The notes under the pieces are model-generated. The model ran no database searches. It had not been told where the DNA came from and saw only the letters and a program-made list of their open reading frames with translations. Of a DNA stretch of 64,000 bases, positions 9,308 to 18,484 are shown piece after piece (the stretch's first letter is position 1; each line of letters opens with the position of its first letter). This DNA comes from Limnohabitans sp. (GTDB lineage: Bacteria > Pseudomonadota > Gammaproteobacteria > Burkholderiales > Burkholderiaceae_C). The stretch lies in NCBI RefSeq assembly GCF_030158565.1, contig NZ_JAOASQ010000057.1:1-64000 (forward strand), written 5' to 3'. A program made the translations under genes and the position numbers.

Positions 9308-11008
9308 ATGACAAACCATTCCGAATGTGATTTGCTGGTGGTGGGCTCTGGTGCCGCAGGCTTGTCTTGCGCCATCACGGCCAAAAAACGGGGCCTGGAT
9401 GTGGTGGTGATCGAGAAAGAACCCGTGTTCGGCGGCACCACCGCCCTGTCGGGTGGCGTGCTCTGGGTGCCCCTGAACGCGCATGGCCGCAAGCAAAACC
9501 CGCAAGACACGCTCGATGCGGTGCGCACCTACATGATGCAAGAGACCGGCACTTACTACGACGAAGCGGCCGTCGCCGCTTTCATGGACCAGGGCCCCAA
9601 GATGGTCGACTTCTTTGAGCGCGAAACCGAGATGAAATTCATCCCCACGCTCTACCCGGATTACCACCCTGACGTGCCTGGCGGCGCGCCGATTGGCCGC
9701 TCCATCCTGGCGCAGCCCTACGACATCCGAGGTCTGGGCAAAGACATGCCGCGCTTGAAGCCCCCGCTCAAGACCATCACCTTCATCGGCATGATGTTCA
9801 ACTCGTCCAATGCGGACCTCAAGCACTTTTTCCAGTTCACGAAATCACTGACGTCCTTTCTGTACGTGGCCAAACGGTTGGTCAACCACCTCAAGGAACT
9901 GGCGTTGTACCAACGCGCCATCAACGTGACCAGCGGCAATGCGCTGGCCGCGCGTCTGGCCAAATCGGCGCTGGACCTGGGCATTCCGATCCTGACCTCG
10001 ACACCGGCCAAACGGGTGTTGACCGAGAACGGCCAAGTGGTCGGTATGCAGGTGGGTGGCGAAGGCGGTGAGCGCGACATCCGCGCACGCCGTGGCGTGG
10101 TGCTCGCTTGCGGTGGCTTTCCGCAAGACGTGCAGCGCATCGCCAAGGCTTATCCGCACCTGCAAAGTGGCGGGGAACACCTCTCACCTACCCCCGAAAC
10201 CAACACAGGCGATGGCGTGCGCATGGCCGAGACTGCAGGCGCCGATGTGGACTTGCGCTTCAAGGATGCAGCCGCCTGGATGCCCGTGTCCAAAGTGCCC
10301 TATGACAACGGCGAATTTGGTGTGTTCCCCCACTTGCTGGACCGTTACAAACCCGGCGTGATTGGCGTGCTGCGCAACGGCAAGCGCTTCACGAATGAAT
10401 CGAACTCGTACCACGATGTGGGCGTGGCCATGATCGAAGCCTGCAAAGGTCAAAAAGAAACCGTGATGTGGCTGGTCTGTGACAAGACCACCTTGGGCAA
10501 ATACGGACTGGGCTTCGTCAAACCCGCGCCCATGCCCTTTGGCAAATACATCCGCAATGGTTACCTCTTTGAAGGCAAGACCTTGGCCGATCTGGCCCAG
10601 GTCACCGGCATCGATGCGGCGGGTCTGGAAGCCACCGTGCGCGAATACAACACCGGTGCTGTCAAAGGTGTGGACGAACAACACGCCCGTGGCACCACCG
10701 CCTTCAACCGCTACCTGGCCGACCCCAACCACCAGCCCAACCCCTGTGTGGCACCGGTTGAAAAAGGTCCGTTCTATGCGGTCAAACTGATGATGGGCGA
10801 CCTCGGCAGCTTCGATGGCATCCAGACCAGCGTGGTGGGTGAGGTCAAGAAAAGCGATGGCTCGGTCATCCCGGGTCTGTACGCCGTGGGCAACGACCGG
10901 GCCAGCATCATGGGTGGCAACTACCCGGCCGCAGGCATCACGCACGGGCCCAACATGGTGTTTGCCTATGTGACGGCCAACCACATCGCCGACAAGGCGG
11001 GGGCCTGA
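9308..11008 (+). CDS. FAD-dependent dehydrogenase of the 3-ketosteroid dehydrogenase / fumarate reductase family
   Basis: A 566-residue flavoprotein. The N-terminus has the FAD-binding GSGAAG (residues 13-18) and the family segment GGTTALSGGVLW. The C-terminus has GLYAVGNDRASIMGGNYPAAG. There Tyr539 and Gly543 match the tyrosine and glycine that hold the ketone oxygen in 3-ketosteroid delta-1-dehydrogenases. Such enzymes remove hydrogens next to a ring ketone. A similar enzyme type desaturates 4-oxocyclohexanecarboxylate in actinobacteria. With SDR genes on both sides, a cyclic keto-acid substrate is plausible here. There is no steroid gene set nearby, so I do not call it kstD. Confidence 0.85.
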   Translation: MTNHSECDLLVVGSGAAGLSCAITAKKRGLDVVVIEKEPVFGGTTALSGGVLWVPLNAHGRKQNPQDTLDAVRTYMMQETGTYYDEAAVAAFMDQGPKMVDFFERETEMKFIPTLYPDYHPDVPGGAPIGRSILAQPYDIRGLGKDMPRLKPPLKTITFIGMMFNSSNADLKHFFQFTKSLTSFLYVAKRLVNHLKELALYQRAINVTSGNALAARLAKSALDLGIPILTSTPAKRVLTENGQVVGMQVGGEGGERDIRARRGVVLACGGFPQDVQRIAKAYPHLQSGGEHLSPTPETNTGDGVRMAETAGADVDLRFKDAAAWMPVSKVPYDNGEFGVFPHLLDRYKPGVIGVLRNGKRFTNESNSYHDVGVAMIEACKGQKETVMWLVCDKTTLGKYGLGFVKPAPMPFGKYIRNGYLFEGKTLADLAQVTGIDAAGLEATVREYNTGAVKGVDEQHARGTTAFNRYLADPNHQPNPCVAPVEKGPFYAVKLMMGDLGSFDGIQTSVVGEVKKSDGSVIPGLYAVGNDRASIMGGNYPAAGITHGPNMVFAYVTANHIADKAGA

Positions 11009-11009
11009 C

Positions 11010-11348
11010 ATGCGCACGCTCATCAAGCCTTTGGTGGACCACCGCATTTACACGATTGCGCTGCGCAAGATGCCGGAGTTTCTGGACGTCTTCAACCGCC
11101 TGGCCATGCCCATATTGGTGGACACGTTGGGCCACCCCATTGGCTTTTACACCAGCTTGGTGGGGCCGCAAAACCAGTTTGTGCACCTGTGGGGCTATGA
11201 CGATTTGGCGGACTACGAACGCCGATGCCGTGCACGCGACAGCCATCCGGACTTTGCTGCTTACTTGCAGGCTTCGGCACACCTGATCACGGCGCAAGAG
11301 ACGCGACTGATCCGCAGCGCCACCATGCCGGGATGGAGCGTTGCATGA
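11010..11348 (+). CDS. NIPSNAP-family protein
   Basis: A small protein of 112 residues with the dimeric alpha/beta-barrel NIPSNAP pattern: an N-terminal strand (VDHRIYTIALRKMPEFLDVF), a central LVGPQNQFVHLWGYDDLADYERR and an aromatic-rich helix. NIPSNAP proteins occur often in catabolic gene clusters, but their biochemical role is mostly unknown. The gene starts one base after the flavoprotein stop and its stop overlaps the next SDR start (ATGA). The three genes are therefore translationally coupled and probably act together. Whether it binds a pathway intermediate is a guess. Confidence 0.85.
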   Translation: MRTLIKPLVDHRIYTIALRKMPEFLDVFNRLAMPILVDTLGHPIGFYTSLVGPQNQFVHLWGYDDLADYERRCRARDSHPDFAAYLQASAHLITAQETRLIRSATMPGWSVA

Positions 11349-12145
11349 GCGCCGCACCTGTGGCCATCGTCACCGGCGCCGCTGAGGGCATCGGCTGGGC
11401 CACGGCACAGCAGCTGGCCCATGCGGGTTGGAGCGTGGCCTTGTTCGATCTGAACGGTGCGCTCGCGGCTGAACGTGCGCAAGCCCTAGGTGCCCAGCAC
11501 TCGGGCTGGGCCTGCGATGTGACCGATGCGGACGCGGTGAAAGCGCAGGTGAGCGATGTGGTGGCACGCCATGGCCGCATCGATGGACTGGTCAATAACG
11601 CCGGTATCGCCGACCAAACGGCCCCGACATTGAAGCAGGACATCGACGCGTTTGACAAAGTCTTGGCTGTGCATTTGCGAGGGGCCTTTGTGATGTCGCA
11701 ACACGTGATTGCGCAGATGAACCAGCAAGCGCGTGATGCCCACGGCAACCGAGGCGCCATCGTGAACATCGGCTCCATCGCCAGCTTTGGCGGCATTCCC
11801 GGTCGCAACGCTTACTGCGCGGCCAAAGCCGGCGTGCTCGGCATGACCCGGGCTCTGGCCACTGAATGGGCGCGCCGAGGCATCCGCGTGAATGCCGTGG
11901 CACCCGGTTATGTGAAGACCGCCTTGGTCGCCAGCCTGACCGAACGCGGCGCGATCGACGCCCAGGCGATTGCCCGCCGAACCCCTATGGGACGCATGGC
12001 CGCCCCCGAAGAAATTGCCCAGGTGATCGCCTTTTTGGCCTCACCCCTTGCCAGCTACATCACCGGTGCGGTGTTGCCAGTCGACGGTGGCTGGGCCGCC
12101 TTGGGTGCGCCCGAGGCGGCACTTGGCCCTCTTCAAGAAGATTAA
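11345..12145 (+). CDS. SDR-family NAD(P)-dependent dehydrogenase
   Basis: A short-chain dehydrogenase of 266 residues with TGAAEGIG near the N-terminus, NNAG near residue 85 and the catalytic YCAAK. It ends with the typical PVDGGW segment. Its ATG overlaps the stop of the NIPSNAP gene, so it is coupled to the flavoprotein/NIPSNAP pair. It could interconvert a ring alcohol and ketone. It also resembles sugar or glucose dehydrogenases, so the substrate is open. The livH-like gene follows after 17 bases. Confidence 0.87.
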   Translation: MSAAPVAIVTGAAEGIGWATAQQLAHAGWSVALFDLNGALAAERAQALGAQHSGWACDVTDADAVKAQVSDVVARHGRIDGLVNNAGIADQTAPTLKQDIDAFDKVLAVHLRGAFVMSQHVIAQMNQQARDAHGNRGAIVNIGSIASFGGIPGRNAYCAAKAGVLGMTRALATEWARRGIRVNAVAPGYVKTALVASLTERGAIDAQAIARRTPMGRMAAPEEIAQVIAFLASPLASYITGAVLPVDGGWAALGAPEAALGPLQED

Positions 12146-12162
12146 AAAAGGAGACAACCCAG

Positions 12163-13014
12163 ATGTTGACGATCAATTTATTCAACGGCCTGGTCTACGG
12201 CGCATTGCTCATCGTGATGTGCTCGGGACTGGCCCTCATTTATGGCCTGCGCCGGGTGGTGAACTTCGCCCATGGCTCGCTGTACATGTTGGGCGCTTAC
12301 CTGGGCTATTCGATTTCACTGCACAGCAATTTCTGGGTGGCATTGGTCGCTGCACCCGCCATCATGGCCGTGTTCGGAGTCTTTCTGGACCGCTATGGGT
12401 TTCGCTTGCTCCAAGACCGCGACCCACTCACGGTGGTGCTGGTCACTTTCGGCTTGCTGCTCGTGATTGAGGATCTGGTGCAAACCACTTGGGGCAAAAG
12501 CAACTTGTCCGTGCCGGTGCCTGAAGCCCTGGCTTTCAGCGTCGACTTGTTGGGCACGCCTGTGCCGGCCTATCGCTTGTCTGTGATCGTGATCGGTTTG
12601 CTGGTGGCGCTGGGCTTGAGTCTGTGGTTGCGCTTTTCCAAGGTGGGTTTGTTTGTCCGTGCCGCCAGCACCGACCCTGTGACCACCTCCATGCAAGGCG
12701 TGAACACCGACTTTCTGAGCGCAGGCGTTGTGGGCCTGGGCACGGCGCTGGCGGGTCTGGCCGGTGTGGTGGCTGCGCCCTTCCTGTCCTTGTCGCCAGC
12801 CATGAGCTCTGACGTGATCATCGACTCCTTTGTGGTGGTCGTGATTGGGGGCTTGGGTTCTTTGGCAGGAGCCTTCATCGCGGCACTGGTCTTGGGCATG
12901 GTGCAGGCCATTGGCGCGGTGTACCTGCCCGATGCCGCCGTGTTGCTGCCCTTCGTGTTCATGATCGGCATCCTGATCTGGAAGCCCTCCGGTTTTGCCG
13001 GCAGCCGTACTTAA
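12163..13014 (+). CDS. Branched-chain-type ABC transporter permease (LivH family)
   Basis: An inner-membrane permease of 283 residues with about eight hydrophobic segments. It opens with NLFNGLVYGALLIVMCSGLALIYGLRRVVNFAHG, the standard LivH start. The ATG at 12163 has an AAGGAGACA site. It forms the membrane channel with the LivM-type protein encoded next. Together with two ATPases and a receptor encoded up to 16692 the transporter is complete. Members of this group import amino acids, but also aromatic and alicyclic acids, in Burkholderiales. The position in a ring-catabolism block suggests the latter. Confidence 0.93.
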   Translation: MLTINLFNGLVYGALLIVMCSGLALIYGLRRVVNFAHGSLYMLGAYLGYSISLHSNFWVALVAAPAIMAVFGVFLDRYGFRLLQDRDPLTVVLVTFGLLLVIEDLVQTTWGKSNLSVPVPEALAFSVDLLGTPVPAYRLSVIVIGLLVALGLSLWLRFSKVGLFVRAASTDPVTTSMQGVNTDFLSAGVVGLGTALAGLAGVVAAPFLSLSPAMSSDVIIDSFVVVVIGGLGSLAGAFIAALVLGMVQAIGAVYLPDAAVLLPFVFMIGILIWKPSGFAGSRT

Positions 13015-13030
13015 GCAGGAGTGGATCAAC

Positions 13031-14002
13031 ATGAGTTTGAAGAATTCTTCTTTGGGTGCCCTTGCAGCCTTGGGTCTGGGGGCCGTGGTGGCCTTCGGTG
13101 TGTCGTCGAGCACGCTCTTGTCGCTGCTCACCCAGTCCATCATTTATGCGGTGTTTGCACTGGGTGTAGGCGTTTTGCTCAAGCAAAACGGCATGGTCAG
13201 CTTTGGCCACGCCTTGTTCTTCGGCGGGGCCAGTTACCTGATCGGCATCTTGCTGCAGCTGCAGCTCATGTCGGCCGAACTGGCCATTTTGGTGACCTTG
13301 CTGGCCGTGACGGCGGCAGCCTTCCTGATCGGGCTGGTGATCGTGCGGGTGCCGGGCGTGGCCTTTGGCATGTTGACACTGGCCATCGGTCAGATGTTTT
13401 TCCTGTCGGCATCACGCGCCCGCGGTTTAACCGGCGGCGCTGACGGCATGAACATCGATTGGCCGTCGCGTCTGTTTGGTTTTCCGATGTCGCAAATGCT
13501 CAAACCCGCCACGATGTTCTTGGTTTGCTGGAGCACCCTGGTGGTGGTGATGTTCCTCTTGGCATGGCTGATGCGAACCCGCTTTGGCGGCATCACCGAG
13601 GCGGTGCGCGACAACGAAGAACGCGCACGCTTCATTGGCATCACCACCTTGCTGCCTCGCGCTGCGGTCTATGCATTGTCCGCCTTGGTGACCTCAGTGG
13701 CCGGCGTGCTCTCGGCCATGAACACCGGCTTTGTCTCCCCCGAAAGCATGCACTGGAGCCTGTCGGGTGTGGCTTTGATGATGGTGGTTGTGGGTGGCTT
13801 CAAGGCGCTGTGGGGGCCTGCAGTGGGTGCGGTGGTTTATTTCATGTTCAAAGACATATTGGGTGAACACGCCACGCACTGGATGACAATTTTCGGCATG
13901 GCCCTGATCGCGGTCATCGTGTTCTCGCCCACAGGTGTGGCGGGATTGTTTGACCGCTGGGTTCTGGGCAAGAAGCCCTCGATCAAGGTCGGCGGCCACT
14001 GA
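13031..14002 (+). CDS. Branched-chain-type ABC transporter permease (LivM family)
   Basis: The second permease of the transporter has 323 residues and about nine membrane segments. The conserved cytoplasmic loop that contacts the ATPase is visible (MRTRFGGITEAVRDNEERARFIGI). The start at 13031 follows AGCAGGAG by nine bases. It pairs with the LivH-type permease 16 bases upstream. The LivG-type ATPase gene begins 13 bases after it. The C-terminus (PTGVAGLFDRW) is typical of LivM proteins. Confidence 0.93.
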   Translation: MSLKNSSLGALAALGLGAVVAFGVSSSTLLSLLTQSIIYAVFALGVGVLLKQNGMVSFGHALFFGGASYLIGILLQLQLMSAELAILVTLLAVTAAAFLIGLVIVRVPGVAFGMLTLAIGQMFFLSASRARGLTGGADGMNIDWPSRLFGFPMSQMLKPATMFLVCWSTLVVVMFLLAWLMRTRFGGITEAVRDNEERARFIGITTLLPRAAVYALSALVTSVAGVLSAMNTGFVSPESMHWSLSGVALMMVVVGGFKALWGPAVGAVVYFMFKDILGEHATHWMTIFGMALIAVIVFSPTGVAGLFDRWVLGKKPSIKVGGH

Positions 14003-14015
14003 GTGGGAGAACAAG

Positions 14016-14735
14016 ATGACAAATTACGTATTGCAAGCAGACGACGTGGCCATCCACTATGGTGGTGTCAAAGCGGTCGATGGCGTGGCCATCACGCTTG
14101 AAAAAGGCCAAATCCGAGGCCTGATTGGCCCCAATGGCGCAGGCAAATCTACCGTGATCGACGCGATCACCGGCAGGCGCAAGCTCACCAGGGGCAAAGT
14201 CAGTTTGCTGGGGCAAGACGTTTCAGCGCTTGGCGTGGTTGAACGGCGCATGCGCGGCTTGTCGCGCAGCTTTCAGCGCACCAGCATCTTCGGGCAAATG
14301 ACCGTGCACCGCCAGATTGAGCTGGCCTCACACAAGATGGGCGTCAAAGATTCCGCTGCCGACGCCGAAGCGGTACTCAAGGAACTGGACCTGTGGGCGC
14401 TCAAAGATTCGACGGCCGAAGATCTGGGCTACGGCGAGCAGCGCCGACTGGATCTGGGACTGGCTTTGGTGGGTCGCCCCACAGTGCTGCTCCTCGACGA
14501 GCCGATGGCGGGTCTGTCGGTCAAGGAATCTCTGGATCTGGCGCAGCATTTGAAAAAACTCACCGCCAGCTGGGACGTGTCGGTCTTGCTGGTGGAGCAC
14601 GACATGGATGTGGTGTTTGGCATCTCCGATGTGGTGACGGTGTTTGAGTTGGGCCGTGTGATTGCCAGCGGCGCGCCAGCTGAAGTGCGCGCCAATCCAC
14701 GTGTACGTGAAGCTTATTTGGGGAGCGCAGCATGA
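14016..14735 (+). CDS. ABC transporter ATP-binding protein (LivG family)
   Basis: An ATPase subunit of 239 residues with Walker A GPNGAGKST, the LivG-type signature GYGEQRRLDL, Walker B VLLLDEP and the switch histidine in LLVEHDMD. It energises uptake with the LivF-type partner, whose ATG overlaps this stop codon (ATGA at 14732). I start it at ATG 14016 because the upstream in-frame start lies in the permease gene. Confidence 0.94.
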   Translation: MTNYVLQADDVAIHYGGVKAVDGVAITLEKGQIRGLIGPNGAGKSTVIDAITGRRKLTRGKVSLLGQDVSALGVVERRMRGLSRSFQRTSIFGQMTVHRQIELASHKMGVKDSAADAEAVLKELDLWALKDSTAEDLGYGEQRRLDLGLALVGRPTVLLLDEPMAGLSVKESLDLAQHLKKLTASWDVSVLLVEHDMDVVFGISDVVTVFELGRVIASGAPAEVRANPRVREAYLGSAA

Positions 14736-15436
14736 GCGCCTTGTTGAGTCTGAAAAACGTCCACGCCTACTACGGTGCGGCGCACATCCTGCACGGCCTG
14801 GATCTGCATGTGAACCCGGGTGAGCGGGTGGCCCTCATCGGGCGCAACGGGGTGGGCAAGACCACGGTGGTCAACACCATCCTGGGGCTGGCCAGTCTGC
14901 AAGATGGGCATGTGGCTTTTGGTGGCAAAGAGCACACCAAGCTGCGCGCCTACATGGCGGCGCAGCATGGCATAGCGGTGGTGCCGCAAGGTCGGCGCAT
15001 TGTGGCCAACCTGACGGTGGAAGAAAACCTGATCCTGGGCGCCGCCGTGGGCCGCAAGGGGCCTTGGTCAGTGTCCGAAATCTACAAAATTTTCCCGATC
15101 CTGCAAGAGCGCGCCCACACACCGGGCACGGCGCTGTCGGGCGGCCAGCAACAGATGTTGGCGGTCGGGCGTGCGCTGATGGCCAATCCAGCCTTGATCT
15201 TGCTCGACGAGCCCACCGAAGGTCTGGCCCCCGTGATCGTGGACCAGCTGGCCGTCATCTTCAACCAGGTGGCTGACCAAGGCACGGCGCTTTTGTTGAT
15301 TGAACAAAACATGAGTCTGGTCGTGCGTGTGGCTCGGCGTTACCTGGCCATGGCCAAGGGCGCCATCGTCGCGCAGGGCGAAGTCGTCAATTCCCGTGAT
15401 GGTCTGCATGCACTTGAAAACCACGTCATGGTCTGA
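14732..15436 (+). CDS. ABC transporter ATP-binding protein (LivF family)
   Basis: The second ATPase subunit has 234 residues, the usual LivF length. It shows Walker A GRNGVGKTT, signature LSGGQQQ, Walker B LILLDEP and LLIEQNMS. Its start overlaps the previous stop by four bases. The binding-protein gene begins 65 bases downstream with its own strong ribosome site. Confidence 0.94.
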   Translation: MSALLSLKNVHAYYGAAHILHGLDLHVNPGERVALIGRNGVGKTTVVNTILGLASLQDGHVAFGGKEHTKLRAYMAAQHGIAVVPQGRRIVANLTVEENLILGAAVGRKGPWSVSEIYKIFPILQERAHTPGTALSGGQQQMLAVGRALMANPALILLDEPTEGLAPVIVDQLAVIFNQVADQGTALLLIEQNMSLVVRVARRYLAMAKGAIVAQGEVVNSRDGLHALENHVMV

Positions 15437-15501
15437 GCGTCCCATTTTCCCCAACCGATGTCCGGACGGTTTCCGGCAAATTCCCACAAAAGGAGACAAG
15501 C

Positions 15502-16692
15502 ATGTTCAAAATGAAAACCATCCAGCGTTCCCTCGTCGCTGCGGCCCTGATCGCTGCGCTGCCCATGGCGGCTGTGGCACAAGGCAAAGAGCCGGTCAAG
15601 GTCGGCCTGGTGTCGTCCAAATCGGGCGTTTTTGCTCAACAGGGTGAAGAGGTCATGCGCGCCATCAAGTTCGCCATCGACGAAGCCAACGCCAAAGGTG
15701 GCGTGGACGGCCGCAAAATCGAAGTGAAAGAAGCCGACGACGAAGGCACACCGGATGCGGGTCGTCGCGAAGCTGAAAAACTCGCCCGGGATGGCTACAA
15801 CCTCTTGATCGGTGCGATCCCCTCCTCCATCTCTCTGGCCATTGCCCAGAACCTGGACCGCTGGGATGCCGCTTACTTTGTGGTGGCCAGCAAGTCTGAC
15901 AAGTTGACCGGCGACACCTGCAAGCCACGGAGCTTCCGCACCAACCACTCCGACGCGATGGACATCGCGATGATCAACGCTTGGGCCAAGAACATCAAGG
16001 GCAACAAATTTGCCGTGATCGCTGCCGACTATGTCTGGGGTCGTGACTCTGGCGAGTCGTTCAAAAAAGCGGCCGAAGCTTCCGGCAAAAGCGTTCCATT
16101 GAGCTTGTACGTGCCCATGGGCACCAAGGACTTCTCGCCCTACATCGCCCAACTCAAGGCCGCCAATGTGGACGGGATTTGGGTGGCCGAAGTCGGTCGT
16201 GACGCCATTGCCTTCGTCAAGCAAGCCGAAGAGTTTGGCCTGATCCCCAAGACACCTTTGATCGGTCACTCTCTGATCTTGAACTTCATGATCAATGCGA
16301 CCGGCAAGGCCCTGGAAGGCACACCTGGCACAACCGGCTACACGCCCGACATTGACACGCCCAAGAGCAAGGCTTTTGTGGCCGCCTGGAAAGCCAAGTT
16401 CAACCGCCTGCCCACCGACAACGAAGGTCAGGCCTACAACGGAGCCCAGGTCATGCTGGAAGGCGTCAAGCTGGCCAAGAGCAACAAACCTGAAGAGGTC
16501 AGCAAGGCCCTGCGTGGTGCCCAACTGGACACCATCTATGGCAACGTGACCATGCGTGCGGCTGACAACCAACTGGTCTTGCCCAACTACGTGGGTCGCG
16601 CCAAGATGGCCGATGGTGTTTTGCGCCCTGTGGTCGAGCAAACCTTCCCCGCGTCCATCGTCCCCGCACCTTCGCCACTGTGCAAGATGTGA
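15502..16692 (+). CDS. Periplasmic substrate-binding protein of the branched-chain-type ABC transporter
   Basis: A 396-residue type I periplasmic binding protein. Residues 1-26 are a signal peptide cleaved after AVA-QG. The mature start PVKVGLVSSKSGVFAQQGEEVMRAI is typical of the LivK group. The start has an AAAGGAGACAAG site. It captures the solute for the permease and ATPase genes directly upstream. Within the family, receptors next to catabolic genes often bind aromatic or short organic acids rather than leucine. The ligand is not readable from sequence. A terminator follows. Confidence 0.92.
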   Translation: MFKMKTIQRSLVAAALIAALPMAAVAQGKEPVKVGLVSSKSGVFAQQGEEVMRAIKFAIDEANAKGGVDGRKIEVKEADDEGTPDAGRREAEKLARDGYNLLIGAIPSSISLAIAQNLDRWDAAYFVVASKSDKLTGDTCKPRSFRTNHSDAMDIAMINAWAKNIKGNKFAVIAADYVWGRDSGESFKKAAEASGKSVPLSLYVPMGTKDFSPYIAQLKAANVDGIWVAEVGRDAIAFVKQAEEFGLIPKTPLIGHSLILNFMINATGKALEGTPGTTGYTPDIDTPKSKAFVAAWKAKFNRLPTDNEGQAYNGAQVMLEGVKLAKSNKPEEVSKALRGAQLDTIYGNVTMRAADNQLVLPNYVGRAKMADGVLRPVVEQTFPASIVPAPSPLCKM

Positions 16693-16713
16693 TGCCCGGA
16701 TGATGTGAAAACC

Positions 16714-16748
16714 AAGCCGCCTGTGCTTCATCGCCAGGCGGCTTTTTT
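16714..16748 (+). terminator. Rho-independent terminator after the ABC transporter operon
   Basis: Inverted repeat AAGCCGCCTG / CAGGCGGCTT with an 11-base loop is followed by a run of T. It lies 22 bases after the receptor stop and ends the araC-divergent operon. The SDR gene at 16763 begins 15 bases later, so that gene either depends on read-through or has a promoter close by. Confidence 0.88.
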
Positions 16749-16762
16749 ACGGGAGATCAAGC

Positions 16763-17554
16763 ATGCATATTTTGGTGACCGGCGCGACCGGAGGCATTGG
16801 CCAAGGCATCTGCGAGGTGCTGGCCTCGCAGGCAAAGCAAGAACTCAAGCTGACGGTGGCCAGCACGCAAAACGGCGAACGCCTCTCACACTTGCTTCAG
16901 GCCCTGCGTGACATGGGCGTGCAAGCGCAAGGCGTGGTGGGCGATGTGACCCGCCCCGAAGATGCAAGGCGCATGGTGCATGAGGCGCAGACTGGCCATG
17001 GCGATCTGGACGCCTTGGTCTGCGTGGCGGGTGCATCAGGGCCAGGCCAACTGGCCGATTTGTCGGTGGAGCAATGGGACTTGACCTTCAACCTGAACAC
17101 CCGCTCGGTGTTCCTGATGGCCCAAGCGGCCTACCCCTCGCTCAAGCGCACACGCGGCAGCATCACGGCCATTGCCTCCATGTCGGGCTTGCACCCGCAT
17201 CCCGGTTATGGCGCTTATTCGCCGGCCAAAGCGGCGCTCATCATGCTGTGCCGTCAACTGGCGCAAGAGTGGGGGCCAGAAGGCATACGAACCAACACGG
17301 TGTGCCCGGGCATGGTCCGAACCCCGCTGACCGAAGCGGTCTACCAAGATGCTGACACCAAAGCGCGGCGCGAAGCCCTGGTGCCCATGGGGCGCATCGG
17401 TCGGCCCGATGACATTGGGCAAGCCGTGCATTACCTGATCAGCGCGGGCGCAAGCTACGTCAATGGTCAAAACCTCGTGGTCGATGGCGGCGTGGCCGAC
17501 CACATGCTGACCATGATCCCGGGGCGCCCCGGCAAACCAGCCGTGAAAGACTGA
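16763..17554 (+). CDS. SDR-family NAD(P)-dependent dehydrogenase
   Basis: A short-chain dehydrogenase of 263 residues with TGATGGIG, a CVAG segment in place of NNAG, and catalytic YSPAK. Its long C-terminal tail (ADHMLTMIPGRPG) matches the tail pattern of the SDR at 8485, so they are probably paralogues in one pathway. The ATG has GGGAGA eight bases upstream. It sits just past a terminator and one base before another SDR gene, forming a pair. An oxidoreductase for a ring alcohol or ketone is likely, but the substrate is unknown. Confidence 0.86.
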   Translation: MHILVTGATGGIGQGICEVLASQAKQELKLTVASTQNGERLSHLLQALRDMGVQAQGVVGDVTRPEDARRMVHEAQTGHGDLDALVCVAGASGPGQLADLSVEQWDLTFNLNTRSVFLMAQAAYPSLKRTRGSITAIASMSGLHPHPGYGAYSPAKAALIMLCRQLAQEWGPEGIRTNTVCPGMVRTPLTEAVYQDADTKARREALVPMGRIGRPDDIGQAVHYLISAGASYVNGQNLVVDGGVADHMLTMIPGRPGKPAVKD

Positions 17555-17555
17555 C

Positions 17556-18335
17556 ATGAATCCGACCTATCTCTCGCAATCGTTTGGCCTGCAAGGCCGC
17601 ACCGCTTTGGTCACCGGCTCGGCCAGAGGCATTGGCCTGGCCATCGCCACCGCGCTGGGGCACGCTGGGGCGCGGGTGCTGATCAATGACCTGCACCCGC
17701 AAGCCGCCGACGATGCTGTGCACAGCCTGCAAGCGCTGGGCATTGAGGCGCGTGCAGCCTGTTTTGATGTCGCCGACATGGCCGCTGTTCAGACGGCAGC
17801 ACAAGCGCTGGACACGGCGGGTTGGTCGGTCGACATCCTGGTGAGCAATGCCGGCAACCAAAATCGCAAAGCCCTGGTGGAGATGAGCCGGGAAGAATGG
17901 CAAAAAATTCAGGACGTGCATGTGGGCGGAGCGTTCAACTGCTCCCGGGTGTTTCTGCCGGGCATGTGTGCACGGGGTTTTGGCCGGGTCGTCATGACCT
18001 CGTCGGTCTCGGGCCAGTCCACCATGCCGCTCATTGGCGCTTATTCCACGGCCAAGGCGGCCTTGGGGGCCATGGCCCGGGCGATCGCTGTGGAGTACGG
18101 CGCCAGCGGCATCACGGCCAATGCGATTGCGCCAGGCTTTGTGCGCACCGAATTCACAGCCGGTTTGCAACAGCGCGCAGGTTTCGAGGATTTCTTGCGC
18201 CAAGAAGTGCCGCAAGCGCGTTGGGCCACGCCCGAAGACATCGCCCCAGTGGTTTTGTTTCTGGTGTCCCCCGCAGCTTCGTATGTGAATGGCCAGACAC
18301 TGGCCATTGATGGCGGCTTGCTGGCCCAGATGTGA
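17556..18335 (+). CDS. SDR-family NAD(P)-dependent dehydrogenase
   Basis: A short-chain dehydrogenase of 259 residues with TGSARGIG, a SNAG motif and catalytic YSTAK, ending in LAIDGGLLAQM. It resembles gluconate 5-dehydrogenase and 3-oxoacyl-ACP reductase type enzymes. It starts one base after the preceding SDR stop, so the two are co-translated. This is the fourth SDR within 10 kb. Such multiplicity suggests several alcohol/ketone steps or stereoisomers. The substrate cannot be assigned. Confidence 0.86.
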   Translation: MNPTYLSQSFGLQGRTALVTGSARGIGLAIATALGHAGARVLINDLHPQAADDAVHSLQALGIEARAACFDVADMAAVQTAAQALDTAGWSVDILVSNAGNQNRKALVEMSREEWQKIQDVHVGGAFNCSRVFLPGMCARGFGRVVMTSSVSGQSTMPLIGAYSTAKAALGAMARAIAVEYGASGITANAIAPGFVRTEFTAGLQQRAGFEDFLRQEVPQARWATPEDIAPVVLFLVSPAASYVNGQTLAIDGGLLAQM

Positions 18336-18484
18336 AAGGTCACAACTCAAAGCCTGTGTTTTCAGCAGCAAGCCACACGCTGCTTCAAGCGCTGGGAATG
18401 AAGCCTGCAAAACCGCAGCAGCATCGGTGACATGACCGGCCCTCGATTTATTCCATACTTGCACCCTTCCTCATCGGAGCACGC

